Of a DNA stretch of 64,000 nt, positions 11,455-23,195 are shown one piece after another; position 1 is the first letter of the stretch, and the number at the start of each line of letters is the position of its first letter. The stretch is from Zygaena filipendulae (lineage: Eukaryota > Arthropoda > Insecta > Lepidoptera > Zygaenidae). The DNA is taken from the NCBI GenBank assembly GCA_907165275.2, contig OU015665.1, forward strand, positions 1,860,001-1,924,000, in the 5' to 3' direction. Below the pieces are notes generated by a model. It saw only the letters and a program-made list of their open reading frames with translations. It ran no database searches and was not told the DNA's origin. The position numbers and the translations under genes are program-made.

Positions 11455-11692
11455 CTGAACTCTCTTCCCCTGAAGAGGTGTGATGCGTCACGGTGGTGGG
11501 GGTGCCTCTCTGCATCGGGTTGATGTAGAGCCCATCGGCGGGGCCTGATCTGGCGGAGTTGATGGACCCAAGGGGCGTGGAGGGGAGGGACCCCCGGCGC
11601 TCCGGCGCGGCCCCCCGCCGCTCCCGCTCGGGGGCGTGCAGGAAGAACGGGGAGCGGGCGCTGTTCGCGTTCACGCAGTTCGGCAGAGCGCA
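11455..11692 (-). CDS. f: forked/espin homologue, exon 6
   Basis: Acceptor GTTTTGTCCTTTCCAG before 11692; donor TCAG|GTTTGT after 11455. Phase 0 in, phase 1 out, 79 codons plus one base. The peptide begins CALPNCVNANSARSPFFLH, continues with an Arg/Glu-rich patch, PERRGSLPSTPLGS, and GPADGLYINPMQRGTPTTVT. GLY-INPM is a motif I recognise from insect forked proteins. The segment is expected to be disordered and rich in Ser/Thr-Pro sites, which are possible phosphorylation targets by inference. The exon is much richer in GC than its introns. Confidence 0.9.
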
Positions 11693-12147
11693 CTGGAAAG
11701 GACAAAACATCAGTCACAATTAAGTCATTCCTAGTGGTTTCCGTCACCGGTGACAAATGAGAAGTCTTGTAAATAACACTATAGCTATTCCTTGCGGTGT
11801 TACTCGCACCCTCGTTAATCTACGCGGGAACTCTTTATTTAGCTGACGTCTCCTACCGACGAAATATCTATCTACCTGTCCAGCGTTATATTATGTCAAG
11901 TAAGTATAATAGTTTTCGAGATCTCGTGTTAGTGATTGACCTTCCACTTCTATAACGATGACGGGGCAAGGACAACTTGCGAATGACTCCATTTTGCTTC
12001 ACGCCTTATATACTCTCAGAACCCTTAGTACAGTTGTCAGACATAATATTATATTTGTCGCGAATTTGGCCGTTTTAATGCGCCGATCTGGTTATTAAAT
12101 CAATTCAGTGATAAAATCGCACTGTAATATTTGTGTAAATTACTCAC
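11693..12147. other. Intron between forked exons 5 and 6
   Basis: No exon or repeat recognised. TTCCTTGCGGTGTTACTCGC at about 11790 is a faint trace of the TAGCTG/CCGCGG family. Confidence 0.45.
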
Positions 12148-12252
12148 TCTGGCATCCCCGGGCGAACATGCGCAGGAGTGTACGGCTTTGTACGAGGACA
12201 GCTGTTTACTTTCGGCACCGGCTGCGCCCGCTGCCACCAGCACGTTCAGACA
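12148..12252 (-). CDS. f: forked/espin homologue, exon 5 (end of ankyrin block)
   Basis: Acceptor AAATTTTGTGCGCAG before 12252; donor AGA|GTGAGT after 12148. Exactly 35 codons, phase 0 at both ends. The peptide starts CLNVLVAAGAAGAESK, which continues the last ankyrin repeat of exon 4 in the same register as espin (…LE-C-ILVVNGA…). It then turns into SYKAVHSCACSPGDAR, a Cys-containing tail not like an ankyrin repeat. In espin a further repeat-like segment follows at this point, so the insect protein seems to end its ankyrin block earlier. Confidence 0.85.
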
Positions 12253-12594
12253 CTGCGCACAAAATTTTATAACGTTTGTAACCAACTGTAATCCGACAGC
12301 TCCCTTAGCCAAGTTGAAAATCTATTATCTCTGTAGAAAACTTAGGAACGTATCCTCGTGTGACGTGGTCACGAAATAGCGTTCAATCAAAAGACCAAAT
12401 CAGCAGAAATGTTGACAATAAACCGTAAGGTAAGGGAAAAGGTAAGGGACTCATCGCTTACCTACCGTTTTACCCTTTCTAACCTCATTGAGTCTCTCTT
12501 ATAGTGGGTATTTTTACCCGATCAATGAAATAGCTAAAACTACATTCCTTGTAATTTGATTTCTAGGAAACCAACAACATAGATTTTTTTAAAT

Positions 12595-12850
12595 TTTTTT
12601 TATGTGATAGGGGCCAAACAGGTGGTACACCTGACGGCTGATGGTAAGTGATTACCGCCGCTCATGGACATCTGTAACACCAGAAGGCATGCAGGTGCGT
12701 AGCCGACCTGGAATGGAGATGGGAACTGATGGCTTTTAAGTGAGGCTGCCGGAACACACCGTTAGGTGCTTGGCGACAGATTTAAAACTTGAAGGGGTAA
12801 CTGGTAGCTAGCCAGCCGGGCTCTAGAAAGTGCCCTACCACCATGCTATG
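12595..12850 (+). repeat. Interspersed repeat (GGGGCCAAACAGGTGGTACACCTG type)
   Basis: Contains CAGGTGGTACACCTGA, TAAGTGATTACCGCCGCTCATGGACA and ACACCAGAAGGCATGCAGGTGCGT, a sequence I associate with very common lepidopteran dispersed repeats, probably LINE 3' regions. The class is not certain. Confidence 0.55.
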
Positions 12851-13629
12851 GTTTCCTCACGATGTCTTCCTTCACCGATAGCTCAAGGTTTGAACCACAG
12901 AACAGAAAATAACTGATAGAAGGGCCATCAACTTAGTTTATTATGAAAACAGGTGAAAACCATGAGTGTCGCCGGGTGATTTCGCACACAAAACTATTCA
13001 TCACGCACTAAAACATTCATTAACGTAAAGAAACGCTTTTTGGTTACGATTTTACTCAGTCACTGTTTTCAAAATTCACAGTTTGGCGAATTTGTGGAAA
13101 ACATACTTGGGATACTAACAAAAGATGTTTTCGGCAAGTTAAAGGATTTGCTCAAACTTCGATTGTAACCGTGGCGCGCCTGCCCCGCCTACATGTCATC
13201 TCTAGTTAATTTATTTTCTCTATGGTTTGAACCTACGCCTTGTGGCGTTTGATCCGAACGCACCAATTTTCACACGGCCCTGAACTTTAGCGTTACTCCG
13301 TATCTAAAACCGTCACTCATTTATTCATTCATTCATTGACTCTCCGTAGACCTTCGGAACATAAACCGCACTTCACGCTATTTTGAATTATGTTACCACA
13401 CTTTTTATGTTAAATATTACCGTGACGGGATTATCCCAATGATACTTATTATAAGTATTAAAGGAGGGATTATCCTATATGAGAAGTTCAGTATAATAGG
13501 GATCATCCGTGGTGAACCAATTCAAGTTCAGACGAGGTACCTAAGTTTTTTGTTTGCTTAAAATTCGTTTTATTAATTTTTCGTTTGAAAGAATTTTTAA
13601 ATATTTAGTAATAAAATATGTACCTATTT

Positions 13630-13877
13630 TTTATATGACGACCCGATTGGCGCCATGGCCACCATGCCTGCCCGCTAATCAAGAGGTTCCGGGTTCGATT
13701 CCCGGTGGGGGTGGACTTTGTGTAATGAACATAGGGTTCCATTTTCCAGTCTGGGTGTGTATCTATAGTATAATATATATGTAATAATATGCGTAGTATA
13801 TTCACGTTTGCTTGGGTTCCACGACACAAGCTTATAGCTTAGTGTGGGATTAAGTAGATCTGTGTGTTGTGAAGTGG

Positions 13878-13912
<35 letters not shown>
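13630..13912 (+). repeat. tRNA-derived SINE with ATT-repeat tail
   Basis: GGTTCCGGGTTCGATTCCCGG at about 13685-13705 is a canonical pol III B box, and GATTGGCGCCATGGCCACC upstream resembles an A box. The body carries CCATTTTCCAGTCTGGGTGTGT and CTTATAGCTTAGTGTGGGATTA; the 3' end is a TTA/ATT trinucleotide run at about 13878-13910. A diverged B box piece recurs at about 26925-26960 and a 3' piece at about 40245-40320. Confidence 0.85.
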
Positions 13913-14716
13913 AAAAGTCGTACAAGTAGGTACAAAACTCTTTTTATGGCTACGTATAGCAATAAGTTCTCGAGCTCGTATTTTTCCTTAATGTTTTATT
14001 CTTAAAATGCAAAATTTACTGTGTGAGATAGCATAAAGTGAAAGGAATTATGCAACGCTCAAATTAATATCAAGATATCAATGTATCTACGTGTTGGTAA
14101 CACTTATTTCTTTTTCTCTAGCAACTGCAGGCAACACAAAAAGAGATTAATTACGTTTGCTGGTAGGTGCGCTACGGCACACGCGTGAGCGCAATTACAA
14201 AAACTGTTTTGATCTGTAACATTCCCGCTGAGCGAATTACGATTAAATTTAATTCGATTTACTTTCCAAGTTCTATTGTCTGTGCTTACGGGCCAAAGAG
14301 CTGCACTCGCAAATCCATAGAGTTGATTGGAAAGTAACATTGTAATTATTTTGTTAAACTAAGCGTGATGTTTAAAATGCAACATGTCCTCTTTTTTTAA
14401 TATAAATTTGTTATTTACATTTTGATTTTGAGACACTAAAAACCATTAACTACATTAGTACCATTTATACGTATGATATCGTCATATGCAAAGAGTATAA
14501 GAGTGTAAGAGTATAAATGGTCACTATAATATGAGATCGTACTTTTTAAGAGCACGTTTGATCCTAGACTTGAGTTTTTTCTGAATTATGTATGCGTAGT
14601 ACAAATTAAATCAAGTTTTATGGTGAAAGAAATCGTATTGGAAACAACAACATAGAAAAAAAATCCGGAATTTTGATTGGAATTTCTAGGCAAGACAATG
14701 TTGATGGTGTCAATAC

Positions 14717-14899
14717 CTCTAAGTGATGATTTTCGGCTGCATCATTGATGGGGCTCTTGCCGTGCCTGTCGAGATGCAGTCTCGCCCCATGGCGCAGCAG
14801 CCAGCGCACTGTAGTCAGGTGGCCTCTAGATGACGCAAAGTGTAGCGGCGTCGCGCCGTCTCCGTCTTTCACGTTGGGGTCCACGCCCCGGTCGACCAC
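14717..14899 (-). CDS. f: forked/espin homologue, exon 4 (ankyrin repeats)
   Basis: Acceptor TTATCTCTTTCTAG before 14899, donor GAG|GTATTG after 14717; 61 codons, phase 0 at both ends. The peptide has two ankyrin units: DGATPLHFASSRGHLTTVRW-LL and GKSPINDAAENHHLE. It aligns with the espin stretch [22 protein letters not shown] followed by GGTPLHDAAENGELE. Ankyrin repeats in espin/forked bind partners such as class III myosin in vertebrates, and the protein cross-links actin into parallel bundles. In Lepidoptera the likely sites are bristles and wing-scale actin bundles (inference). Confidence 0.95.
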
Positions 14900-16941
14900 C
14901 TAGAAAGAGATAAACATAATCACTTTATTCGCCCGTTTATATCTCAATGGGTACTGCTGGGTACAGAAATATGGACTTTATCTACAGAATAAACATTAAA
15001 TCTGGTATCTGTTGCCATTAGTACAAGCTCTGCTTAGTAAAAGACCTAGTCGAGTTTTGTGAGTTCAAGCGTTATTTATATTTTACTTAACTAAGAAAGC
15101 TATATTTAGAGCTCTAAAAAAACATACTTAAGTAGGCGTTGAATTGAGAACCTCTTCCTTTTTGGGAAGTCGGTTAAAAAGAGTTGACGGTTTGAATACA
15201 TCTCTTCTAACTTCCATAAACACTGTTTTTCACTTGTTATTACCTATATTCAATACTTTTGCTTACATCATAAACTTATAATTAGTCAAGATAAACATAC
15301 AGTAAATACCTAGTCTCAAAACTTTTCCTCAACGTAACTTGGCATTAACGGACAGCTTTAACACGAGTGTGCATAAAACAAGTTTTCTAAATCCAACTTG
15401 TAGTTGCGCTTATAGTTTTCACTGCAGTTACGACTTACAACCAAAGAAAGTGGACTGAGACAAACAGACAGACCGTTTTGAACATCGAACACGGCACGAC
15501 ACATGCAGCCCCAACGCTTTCCACTGATGAACTATTGAAACTGTTTTAAAATTGGATTTTACTCCAATAAATAAATGATAAATATTTTTAATGAACAAAA
15601 TATAGTAAAAACAGATTTCCGTAGCGTGCCGTCAATATTAAAGTTTTTCTAATTGCTCAATGCTAATTGTGGATTGTTAAATGGATTCCTAATTCGTGGT
15701 TGATTTACCATTAAATGTTTATTATTAATAATGAAGGAAACGAAAATCGGAAATAAACTATTTATTAACTAGAATATAAGAAAAAAAAATTAAACGTCTA
15801 TTAAAAAGCCATACCTACATAATGTAATATACGAATGTACAAAAAACTTTGTTTGTGGAACTGAACAGAAATGATTATAAAAATTACTTCACTGACAAAA
15901 GGCTAGGTACCTATAGTGCCCCCGAGTATTAAGATTCTCTTCGATCAACAATATCTCCTACATATAAAAATCAATTTTCGTACGTTATAGTCTCGCAAAA
16001 ACTCGAAAATGGCTAGCCTATTTGGAATATTTGTAGTTTTTGGAAAAGATATCAAAAATCTACCGGGCGAGTTTCTGCGGAAATTCCGAAACTCACGTGG
16101 GTGAAACCCGGGGCACCGCTAGTCTGCAATATTTATGGACAAAATCGAAGCAAAAAATGTACCATTTCAACTTTAAATAAGCTTAATCAAACCTCCTATC
16201 AAGCTTACTTATAGAAGTTTCGAAAAACTCGCAAATACAATGTTTGGTTGGTCAGATTCGCCAAAAAGAAGTGACTTACAAAGTCTCAAGTATCTATTGA
16301 TCAATTTAAAATATGCTGTCCCTCGGGCTGTTACACCAATGACTTGCTTTCTTCTTACTTATTTTCCTCGCTTCTACATTGTCTAGGAAATAATGCAACA
16401 ATAAAGAAAATTGTAATCAACGGTGGCGCAAGAAAAGTAATTTTCTCGTAATTCATATGTAATAAGTTGATTTGTAATCCGTCATATTATATCCATCTCC
16501 TACGAGGAAGTAACAAATGTACTGGCGGAACATTAGCAAGATTTTATATAAGTCACTGCTGAATACTAGTTAATATTGGCAGCAATAAAATAAAATATCT
16601 GGGCGACGGAGCTTCGCTCGTTGTGATTATAGCGCCATCTGTTGTTAAGTAGAAAAGTAGTACCAAACATGCGTCTATGCGATAAGTCACTTTAAAATCC
16701 TTTAGGTACCTACCGGCCTCTTATTTGTGTGATAAGAACACGTTGCGTTAACACGCCACAGACATTGTTATTCCCTCGTGCACAGAGGAGTTTTATTTCA
16801 AAATAACATATTTACCACGTGTTTTATGGCACACAGAATAATATTTTTTCATATTTCGAGCAATTGGGATGGTTTTTTTCGGACGCACGTTATGGGCGAG
16901 GAATGTTGTTGGTCATAGAGAATAAGGGTCCAGGTACGTAC
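14900..16941. other. Intron between forked exons 3 and 4
   Basis: Contains GAGAACCTCTTCCTTTTTGGGAAGTCGGTTAAAA at about 15145-15180, an end shared with the repeat at 39655-39730, and a degraded TAGCTG/CCGCGG copy at about 16040-16125. No exon was seen. Confidence 0.45.
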
Positions 16942-17125
16942 CATCCATTTGACACAGTCCAAGCAGCCGGTCTGCGCGGCCGCGTGTATAGGCAGCATGC
17001 CGTCCCTGGCGCGGGCGTCCAGCCGCCCACCGGCTTCCAGCACCAGGTATTTGAGCACCGCCAGGTGACCTTCCTGGGCCGCCAGGTACACCGGCGTGAC
17101 GTCATTGTCCATCGCCGTGTTCGCA
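16942..17125 (-). CDS. f: forked/espin homologue, exon 3 (ankyrin repeats)
   Basis: Acceptor CTTTTTGTCCCGCAG before 17125, donor ATG|GTACGT after 16942; one completing base plus 61 codons, ending phase 0. The peptide reads as two ankyrin units: [22 protein letters not shown] and [21 protein letters not shown]. These align with espin [22 protein letters not shown] and DGMTPLHAAAQMGH. This is the first exon that every reconstructed isoform could share: the 5' phase accepts exon 2 as well as the alternative first exons at 25803 and 19757. A plus-strand open frame over the same bases is a shadow. Confidence 0.95.
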
Positions 17126-17969
17126 CTGCGGGACAAAAAGTCGGTGTTTTGAGAACTCAAGCAAATGGTGATAGTATACGGATTTTCGGAAAGTTTTTCA
17201 ATAGATTTGGACCCTCCCCCCTCCCCCAAACAAACAAAGGTTTATTTGCGTCAATATTACGACTTTATACAAAAGAGGTAAGTTTTATAAGAGGTGGTGG
17301 TCAGGGGACAATACGGTAATGTCCCTTTCGCAAAATGTACCACCCATACAACAGATTAAGTACATTTCGTCATGCTTATAACTAAAACCGCTTAATACAA
17401 CAATAATAGCTAAGGATATTATGATAAAAGTGTGAAAAAGCATGCAAGCATGACAAAGTTTGTCCATCACAGGTGTCAAGTCTCGAAGACTTACAAAAAT
17501 TTAATTATGTATTATATTTTATTTAATGTACGATATTGGCAAGGTATTTGCAAGGTGTCTTGAATAGCGCTAGGAATTACAACCAGGAAAATGGAAAATT
17601 ATCAAACCTGACCAACGCTCCTCCATGGAGGTAAAATACTCGAATCATCGGAAGATACAGTAAAAGCAATTCATCCGAGTTGATTACATCTCATTTCCAA
17701 TCGCATGTATTTCGACACGCCTATTGCCAAGTTATTTAAACTTTAATGCGGTTACAACTACACTGCACTGCTACCATATGAGTTATTACGTAAAATGAGT
17801 TATTTAAAAATCTTCTCAGAGCACATGATAGACATCTTAATTACAACATTAAGATAATCGGTATTGGGATTACGGAATTGTCGATTACAACTAGAACGAA
17901 ATTCCTGATGAAATATCTCTTCTATCTTTAAAATTGATAAACATGAATTGCTAATGAAGTCAAATAAAA

Positions 17970-18240
17970 TAGAATGGGCCAGATGACTAAATTTTATATC
18001 AGTCCATCGCGTCGTGTAGATAAAAAATATTCGACACGTATTTTTCCTTTTTTTACGTAATCAAAAAATAACGGCGATACATTGAGACGAAGTTTCGCAT
18101 GAAGTCACGCCTAGGTACACTAAACGTAGTTGACGTCACGAGAAGGAACTCCCAGACTTGAATGCGTTTTATCTAAGTATTTTTATAATAATTTAAAAAA
18201 GCCAAATATACGTGTCTATAATTTTTTCATTATCAAACAT
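17970..18240 (-). repeat. MITE family 1 copy, truncated
   Basis: Begins AATGGGCCAGATGACTAA, then CAGTCCATCGCGTCGTGTAGAT and the ACACGTATTTTT arm. The far arm stops at ATTTTTTCATTATC without the ACGGACTAATTAG end. Confidence 0.75.
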
Positions 18241-18860
18241 TTTGTGTGCCTATATGACTGTGCGCTCGCATTACGTGGAAATTAAAACAGATTAAAAAGA
18301 AACTTGCCATGATAAATCAAATGATATTTTTGATATTTTAATAAAATTCACATCAAGACGACATAATCTCGTACGTCACAAGTACGTACGGACTTTCAGA
18401 CACGCTTAATATAGATACGTATATGCTGTGTTTCTTGTTGGAATAGTAAACTAGTTTAGATACTTTGTAATAATTTTTAGATTTATTTAACAATAATATT
18501 TTACGCTAACAACGCTCTAGAAATACTTATTATAATAAATGAAATAGTGACTTTGTTACACTTTAACTACTCAACCGATCGTCATAAAACATAGGGTAAT
18601 TTTTATTCCAGAATTCCCGCGGGAACTCCGATGTTAACGCGATAGAAACCACGGTTGAACAGCTAGTATTAATAAAAAAAAAACAGCATTGTTTAAAACT
18701 AATTTTCATAACTATTAATAACCTATTGTGTAACCATACATAATCGCTTGATATCAATTCGAATTTCATAGAGAATCGATACAATCGAACGTCGAGTTCA
18801 CAAGTTTCACTTTTTTCTCGCGCTGTTTTCACTTCGATGCCGCTTTGCGACGCATAGAGT

Positions 18861-18895
18861 TATAAAATACGTGTGATGTCAGACGGGTCAGAGCT
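18861..18895 (+). promoter_or_regulatory. Possible TATA/initiator core promoter
   Basis: TATAAAA is followed after about 29 bases by TCAGAG, an insect-type initiator-like hexamer (an earlier TCAGAC is at about 20 bases). A GTGAGTG donor-like site follows soon after. No plus-strand gene is recognised downstream, so this may be chance. Confidence 0.2.
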
Positions 18896-19194
18896 GTGTT
18901 TTGTGAGTGTTAAGTAACCGCTTGGCCATTGTAATCTTCACAAGCGTTATAACATTACATTGTGAAGGTGAATATAAAATTTAATATTCACACAGAACTG
19001 TTAGGTCAACTGTTTTAAGCCGCCATTGTTACGTTACAATCGTGTATTTAGGTGATAAAAATATTAAAGTAGGACGCAAATATATTGTTAATCAAGTACT
19101 TTTAATGTGCGTTTGAAAAGGAAGTACTTAGGTAGTTAAACGTTGAATTTCATTCTTAAAAAAATAGTATAATATATAAATTTATACTTTCTGT

Positions 19195-19690
19195 TAAAAT
19201 GGGCTAGATGACTAAAAATTTTTTTTAATCTAGTTTGTAGATTAATAAAAATATTGGACACTATTTTTTTTCTTTTTACGTAATCAAAAAATAATGGCGA
19301 TACATTGAGTTGAAATTTCGCGTGACGTCACTATCCAGTGCAGTTTGTATGGGGGCTCATAACGAGCCTCCACCCTAAACTTTAATGCGCAATCTAATAT
19401 ATAAAATTCTCGTGTCACAATGTTCGTTCCCATACTCCTCCGAAACGGCTTGACCAATTTTTATGAAATTTTGTATGCATATGTCTGAGAATCGGACAAC
19501 ATCTATTTTTCATCCCCCTAAAGGGAGTTCCCGCGGGAATTGCGAAACTCACGTGGGTGAAACCGCAAGGCACAGCTAGTATCTATGTATAATTTGAAAA
19601 AGCAAAAAATACGTGTCCATTATTTTTTTATTTTCTAACTGGCGGACTAATTAGAACTTTGATTTTCAAAAGTCGTCAGCAGCCCCAACA
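19195..19690 (-). repeat. MITE family 1 copy interrupted by a second repeat
   Basis: The MITE begins AAAATGGGCTAGATGACTAA and ends CTGGCGGACTAATTAGAACTTTGATTTTCAAAAG. It is interrupted at about 19390-19574 by a reversed TAGCTG/CCGCGG repeat (GTTCCCGCGGGAATTGCG ... GGCACAGCTAGT). ATCTA stands on both sides of the insert, consistent with a 5-bp target duplication. The insert is therefore younger than this MITE copy. Confidence 0.8.
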
Positions 19691-19756
19691 ACTTACTATT
19701 GAACCTACCCTTAACTGCAATAAAGAACTAGTTCAAATAAAATATTCAGGTTTTAC

Positions 19757-19878
19757 CGTTCCCTTCCACTGTACGTCCCAGACTTCGGTTTGAGGGTTTT
19801 CTTGCTCTTTTTGCTCTTTTTTCGAAAAAATTTACTCGTCACCCGACTGTAAGATGAGTTTGTGTTGTTCAAAGTCAT
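19757..19878 (-). CDS. f: Candidate alternative first coding exon of forked (isoform C)
   Basis: An ATG at 19878 opens 40 codons plus two bases, ending at a donor ACG|GTAAAA. The peptide is MTLNNTNSSYSRVTSKFF followed by RKKSKKSKKTLKPKSG, very basic and serine-rich. It ends in phase 2, precisely the phase required by exon 3 at 17125 (and by exon 2). The bases upstream (about 20160-20340) are GC-richer than the intron, as expected of a promoter or 5' untranslated region. Drosophila forked is known to use several alternative 5' ends. The N-terminus itself is not one I recognise; the call rests on ATG, donor, phase and composition. Confidence 0.6.
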
Positions 19879-20644
19879 CTCTGAAAGGTTACTTCGATGA
19901 CTTAGCTTGCTATTCTACTTCTTGTATAGTCTTTGATACCAAATTTTAATTAAATATGTTTCTTCCTTAATTAATCAATAAAATTATAATCAAGCCATAA
20001 CTTTTAATTGTTTCATAATTAAATTTAGGTATACTCGTATATGAATTTAAAACTGCTGCAACCACATGTAGGCAAAGTTTCCGACGTTCGAAATTAATTC
20101 ACCGTTTTACTAAAGCAAACACTCTCACTGCACTTGAATTCATTAGCAATTTAAATTATAGACGAATACTTTATTACGTCCATGGCCGCAGATGCAAAGT
20201 CAAGCGGTTCAGCCGCTCGCCGTTGTCTCACTGGGCAGTTGTAAGCTCCATGGCGGAGCAAGCGAAAGTGCTCTCTTTAGTGAGGCTCGTACTTACTGTG
20301 TGACGCTACAGAGACGCCGAATATATCTGTCATGCACTTTAGAGGTCGATAGCCTTCGCGATGTTTAGCTTCGTTTATAGAATAAAAACTAAAAGCTCAC
20401 AATATGTACAATTAAAAGTGCAGTTAAACTCGTTCAAAGTTAAAGCTTACTTAAGACCTATTCGAGTTTAAACTTTACCAAATCAAGGTTTAATTGATGG
20501 TGCAAGCCATTATAAGCCGCTTAGTTATTGTTATCTGATTTTAGTATAGGAAACAATACCTTATCAGGTCGAGGTCGAGTGGCATACAGCCGCCTCGTTA
20601 GTCGTTACAACCTATACCTTAAATTTTAATTATTTATTCATAAT

Positions 20645-20830
20645 TCAGGCAAGCAGTTGAAGCAATTTTCTTTATAATTTCGGAATTTCTCGCGGGAATC
20701 TCGAGATAAAAAGTACCTTATATCCTTTTCTGTACCCCTATCAACGTGTATGCAAAATTTCATGATAATTGGTTGAGTAGTCAAGGCGTGAAAGCGTAAC
20801 GAACAAACTCACATTCGCATTTATAGTATT
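20645..20830 (-). repeat. TAGCTG/CCGCGG-family repeat, partial
   Basis: CGGAATTTCTCGCGGGAATCTCGAG, AAAAAGTACCTTATATCC, CAACGTGTATGCAAAATTTC, GTGAAAGCGTAACGAACAAA in family order. Confidence 0.75.
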
Positions 20831-21149
20831 AGAATTTTGCCGTTTGTCTCCATTCCATGACGTGAATATTATGATATGACTATTTGTGATGACAAATACA
20901 CTTTCGCTACTGTTATGCTGTCAAATAATATCTATGTTTTTTTACTATTGCGGTTCCTTTAATACTTACTTTTATTATCATTGATTGTGGTGTTATGTAA
21001 TCAATAGAACTGTGGTCAGTTGGTTATTGTTTAGTATCGCATGAGATAAAGTCAACAGGGGCCTATTGTGGGCTTGTAATAGGTACGAATATATTTACTC
21101 ATAATATTACATGAGTATTATTGTAATTGTGCTAGTAAGTAATCCTTAC

Positions 21150-21345
21150 TTTATATATACAAAAGTGAGTTGTCTGTTTGCTTGTTACGCTTTTACGCCT
21201 TAACGGCTTAACCGGCCATCACGAAATTTTGTATACACGTTTTCAGGGGTAATAGAGAAGGACATAGGGTAGGTACTTTTACCCCAGAATTCCCGTGGGA
21301 AATTTGAAATTAACGCGGTTAAAACCGCGGGGAACAGCTAGTTTG
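21150..21345 (+). repeat. TAGCTG/CCGCGG-family repeat, near complete, reversed
   Basis: Begins TACAAAAGTGAGTTGTCTGTTTG and ends GCGGTTAAAACCGCGGGGAACAGCTAGTTTG. All family blocks are present. Confidence 0.8.
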
Positions 21346-22989
21346 TATACGCTAACTAGCAATGGTTTATCATGCTACTAGATTGTAATTATAAGTAAAA
21401 AAACTGTCATAACTGAAAATTTCTTATGTTTATTATTCCATCTAAAAAGATAAAATTTATCATCTACAGGTTTATAACCCCTATTTTTTCACTCGTTTTT
21501 TAATTATTATAGGTCCCCGGGAATTGAAAACCTTTTAGAGACCTTTTTCTACTGAAAAATCAAATCAGTACGTTTTAAAATAAAAGCAAGTAGACAAATA
21601 AAAAATCTATTAATTCAGTCCAAACATAACTTTTTTATGTTTATTACCCGCTCGGAAAACAGTTTTCCTAGAGAAGAAACGAGCGAGAAATTATTGAGTT
21701 GCTCTTTGTAAAAAGAAACTAAATACCGTATAAATCTATGATACCATAATGTATAAGCAGGTTATTTGGTTTTTAGGTTCAAAGATGCCACAGGTATACC
21801 GAGTTCTCATAACACATTTCTATGACAGTTTCACAAATCATTAAGACGTGTGTTATGAAATTTCTCAAATAGGAAACAAATAGCAACAGGCTATACAAGT
21901 ATTGTGAGCATTAGAAAATAGCCTTCATCAAGGTCACCGCTGTCGCAAACAAAAGCTACGGGGAAAATCTTACAACATATTAGTAGAACGCGTTTTTTGC
22001 AAGCGCTTTCCCACCGCTTCTATCCGACAACAGATGGCGCTGCAAAAAATAAACAATCGTCGGAATGAACTTTCATTCGACAAGATGTAAATTATAATAA
22101 TATGTATAGGAGGAGAAAAACTTGCAAAAATCCCTATTACTTAGCTATTAAAATGGGTGTTTCAAAAATTTCATTGTGTAGTGTACCGACTACCGACTTA
22201 CGAGAATTAAGTCAGAAGAGCTAAAAACTAGTTGTTAAAATTAAACGACACAAAAATACGTTATTTCGTCTTGGTCTGTGAAATCGTTAAGATCTCAAAA
22301 ACTCTCTCGATTGAAAACTCTGGTATACTTTTTAAATTTAGGATTGAAATTTTCTCCCAAAGCTGATTGACTCACATGAATTTTAAGCGTCCCTTAGAAT
22401 TCCTATAATTATGTTGGCAAATATTAAGTAGGCTTGTCTATAGGGATAATAAGAGTCCTTTGTTTTTATCCAGAAAATAAATCTATATAGGTATGTTTAT
22501 TTCTTTATATACCTACCTATATATAATAGATTTTCACCTATGAACTGACTCGTCACAATATCTCTGGAAACATAAGGCTTGGAGACTTCAAATTTGGTAG
22601 AAATATTCCTTTCGCCGAGTAGAGATCACATATTGACTAAGAACATGAACATAACACATATTATATCTGTGCCTCTACTAATGCATTAGATAAGTAGTTT
22701 GAAAAATCTTTCTTTTTGCATCGTATAAATAAGTTAACCATCCCAATGAAGTAATAAGCAAATGCAAACTGCAACCGAAACAAAGCTGTAAAATGCAAGA
22801 AAAAAGTGCATAGCACGTGATCACGTAGCACATATCATTCAGAACGGAACGCGCCGCCAGCATGCCGTGCATGGACCTTAATTATTGCGCTATATCTGAT
22901 GCTGGCCGTTAAACTCGTAGCCTACTACAAGCGGCTTAATAGACATGTTTTTTTGCTAGTGTTGCCGGGGTATGAAAATCTAAATTCTA

Positions 22990-23195
22990 TTCTATATATT
23001 TATTTATGTAGATACCTAATAAAAAAACAATAGACACGTATTTTTTGCTTTTTCAAATTAATGAATTATACTTAGATAAAGCGCATTTAAGTTTATTACG
23101 TATATAATCAAAAGAATAGAACAAAAAGTGACCAATATTTTTTTATCTACGGCACGTGACGGACTTAGTAGGTTTATTTCCAGCCTATTTCACGC
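22990..23195 (+). repeat. MITE family 1 copy with internal deletion
   Basis: Left arm with ATAGACACGTATTTTTTGC and GCGCATTTAAGTTTAT joins directly to a right arm (AAAAAGTGACCAATATTTTT...GACGGACTTAGTAGG). The central part with the TGACGTCA palindromes is missing. Confidence 0.65.

Larger units (their letters stand above)
12253..14716. other. Intron between forked exons 4 and 5
   Basis: Holds an interspersed repeat at 12595-12850 and a tRNA-derived SINE at 13630-13912. No additional exon was found. Confidence 0.45.

Noticed and set aside
16819..17319. 166-codon plus-strand frame
   Set aside because: It overlaps forked exon 3 in antisense and has no similarity; the ankyrin frame explains the region.
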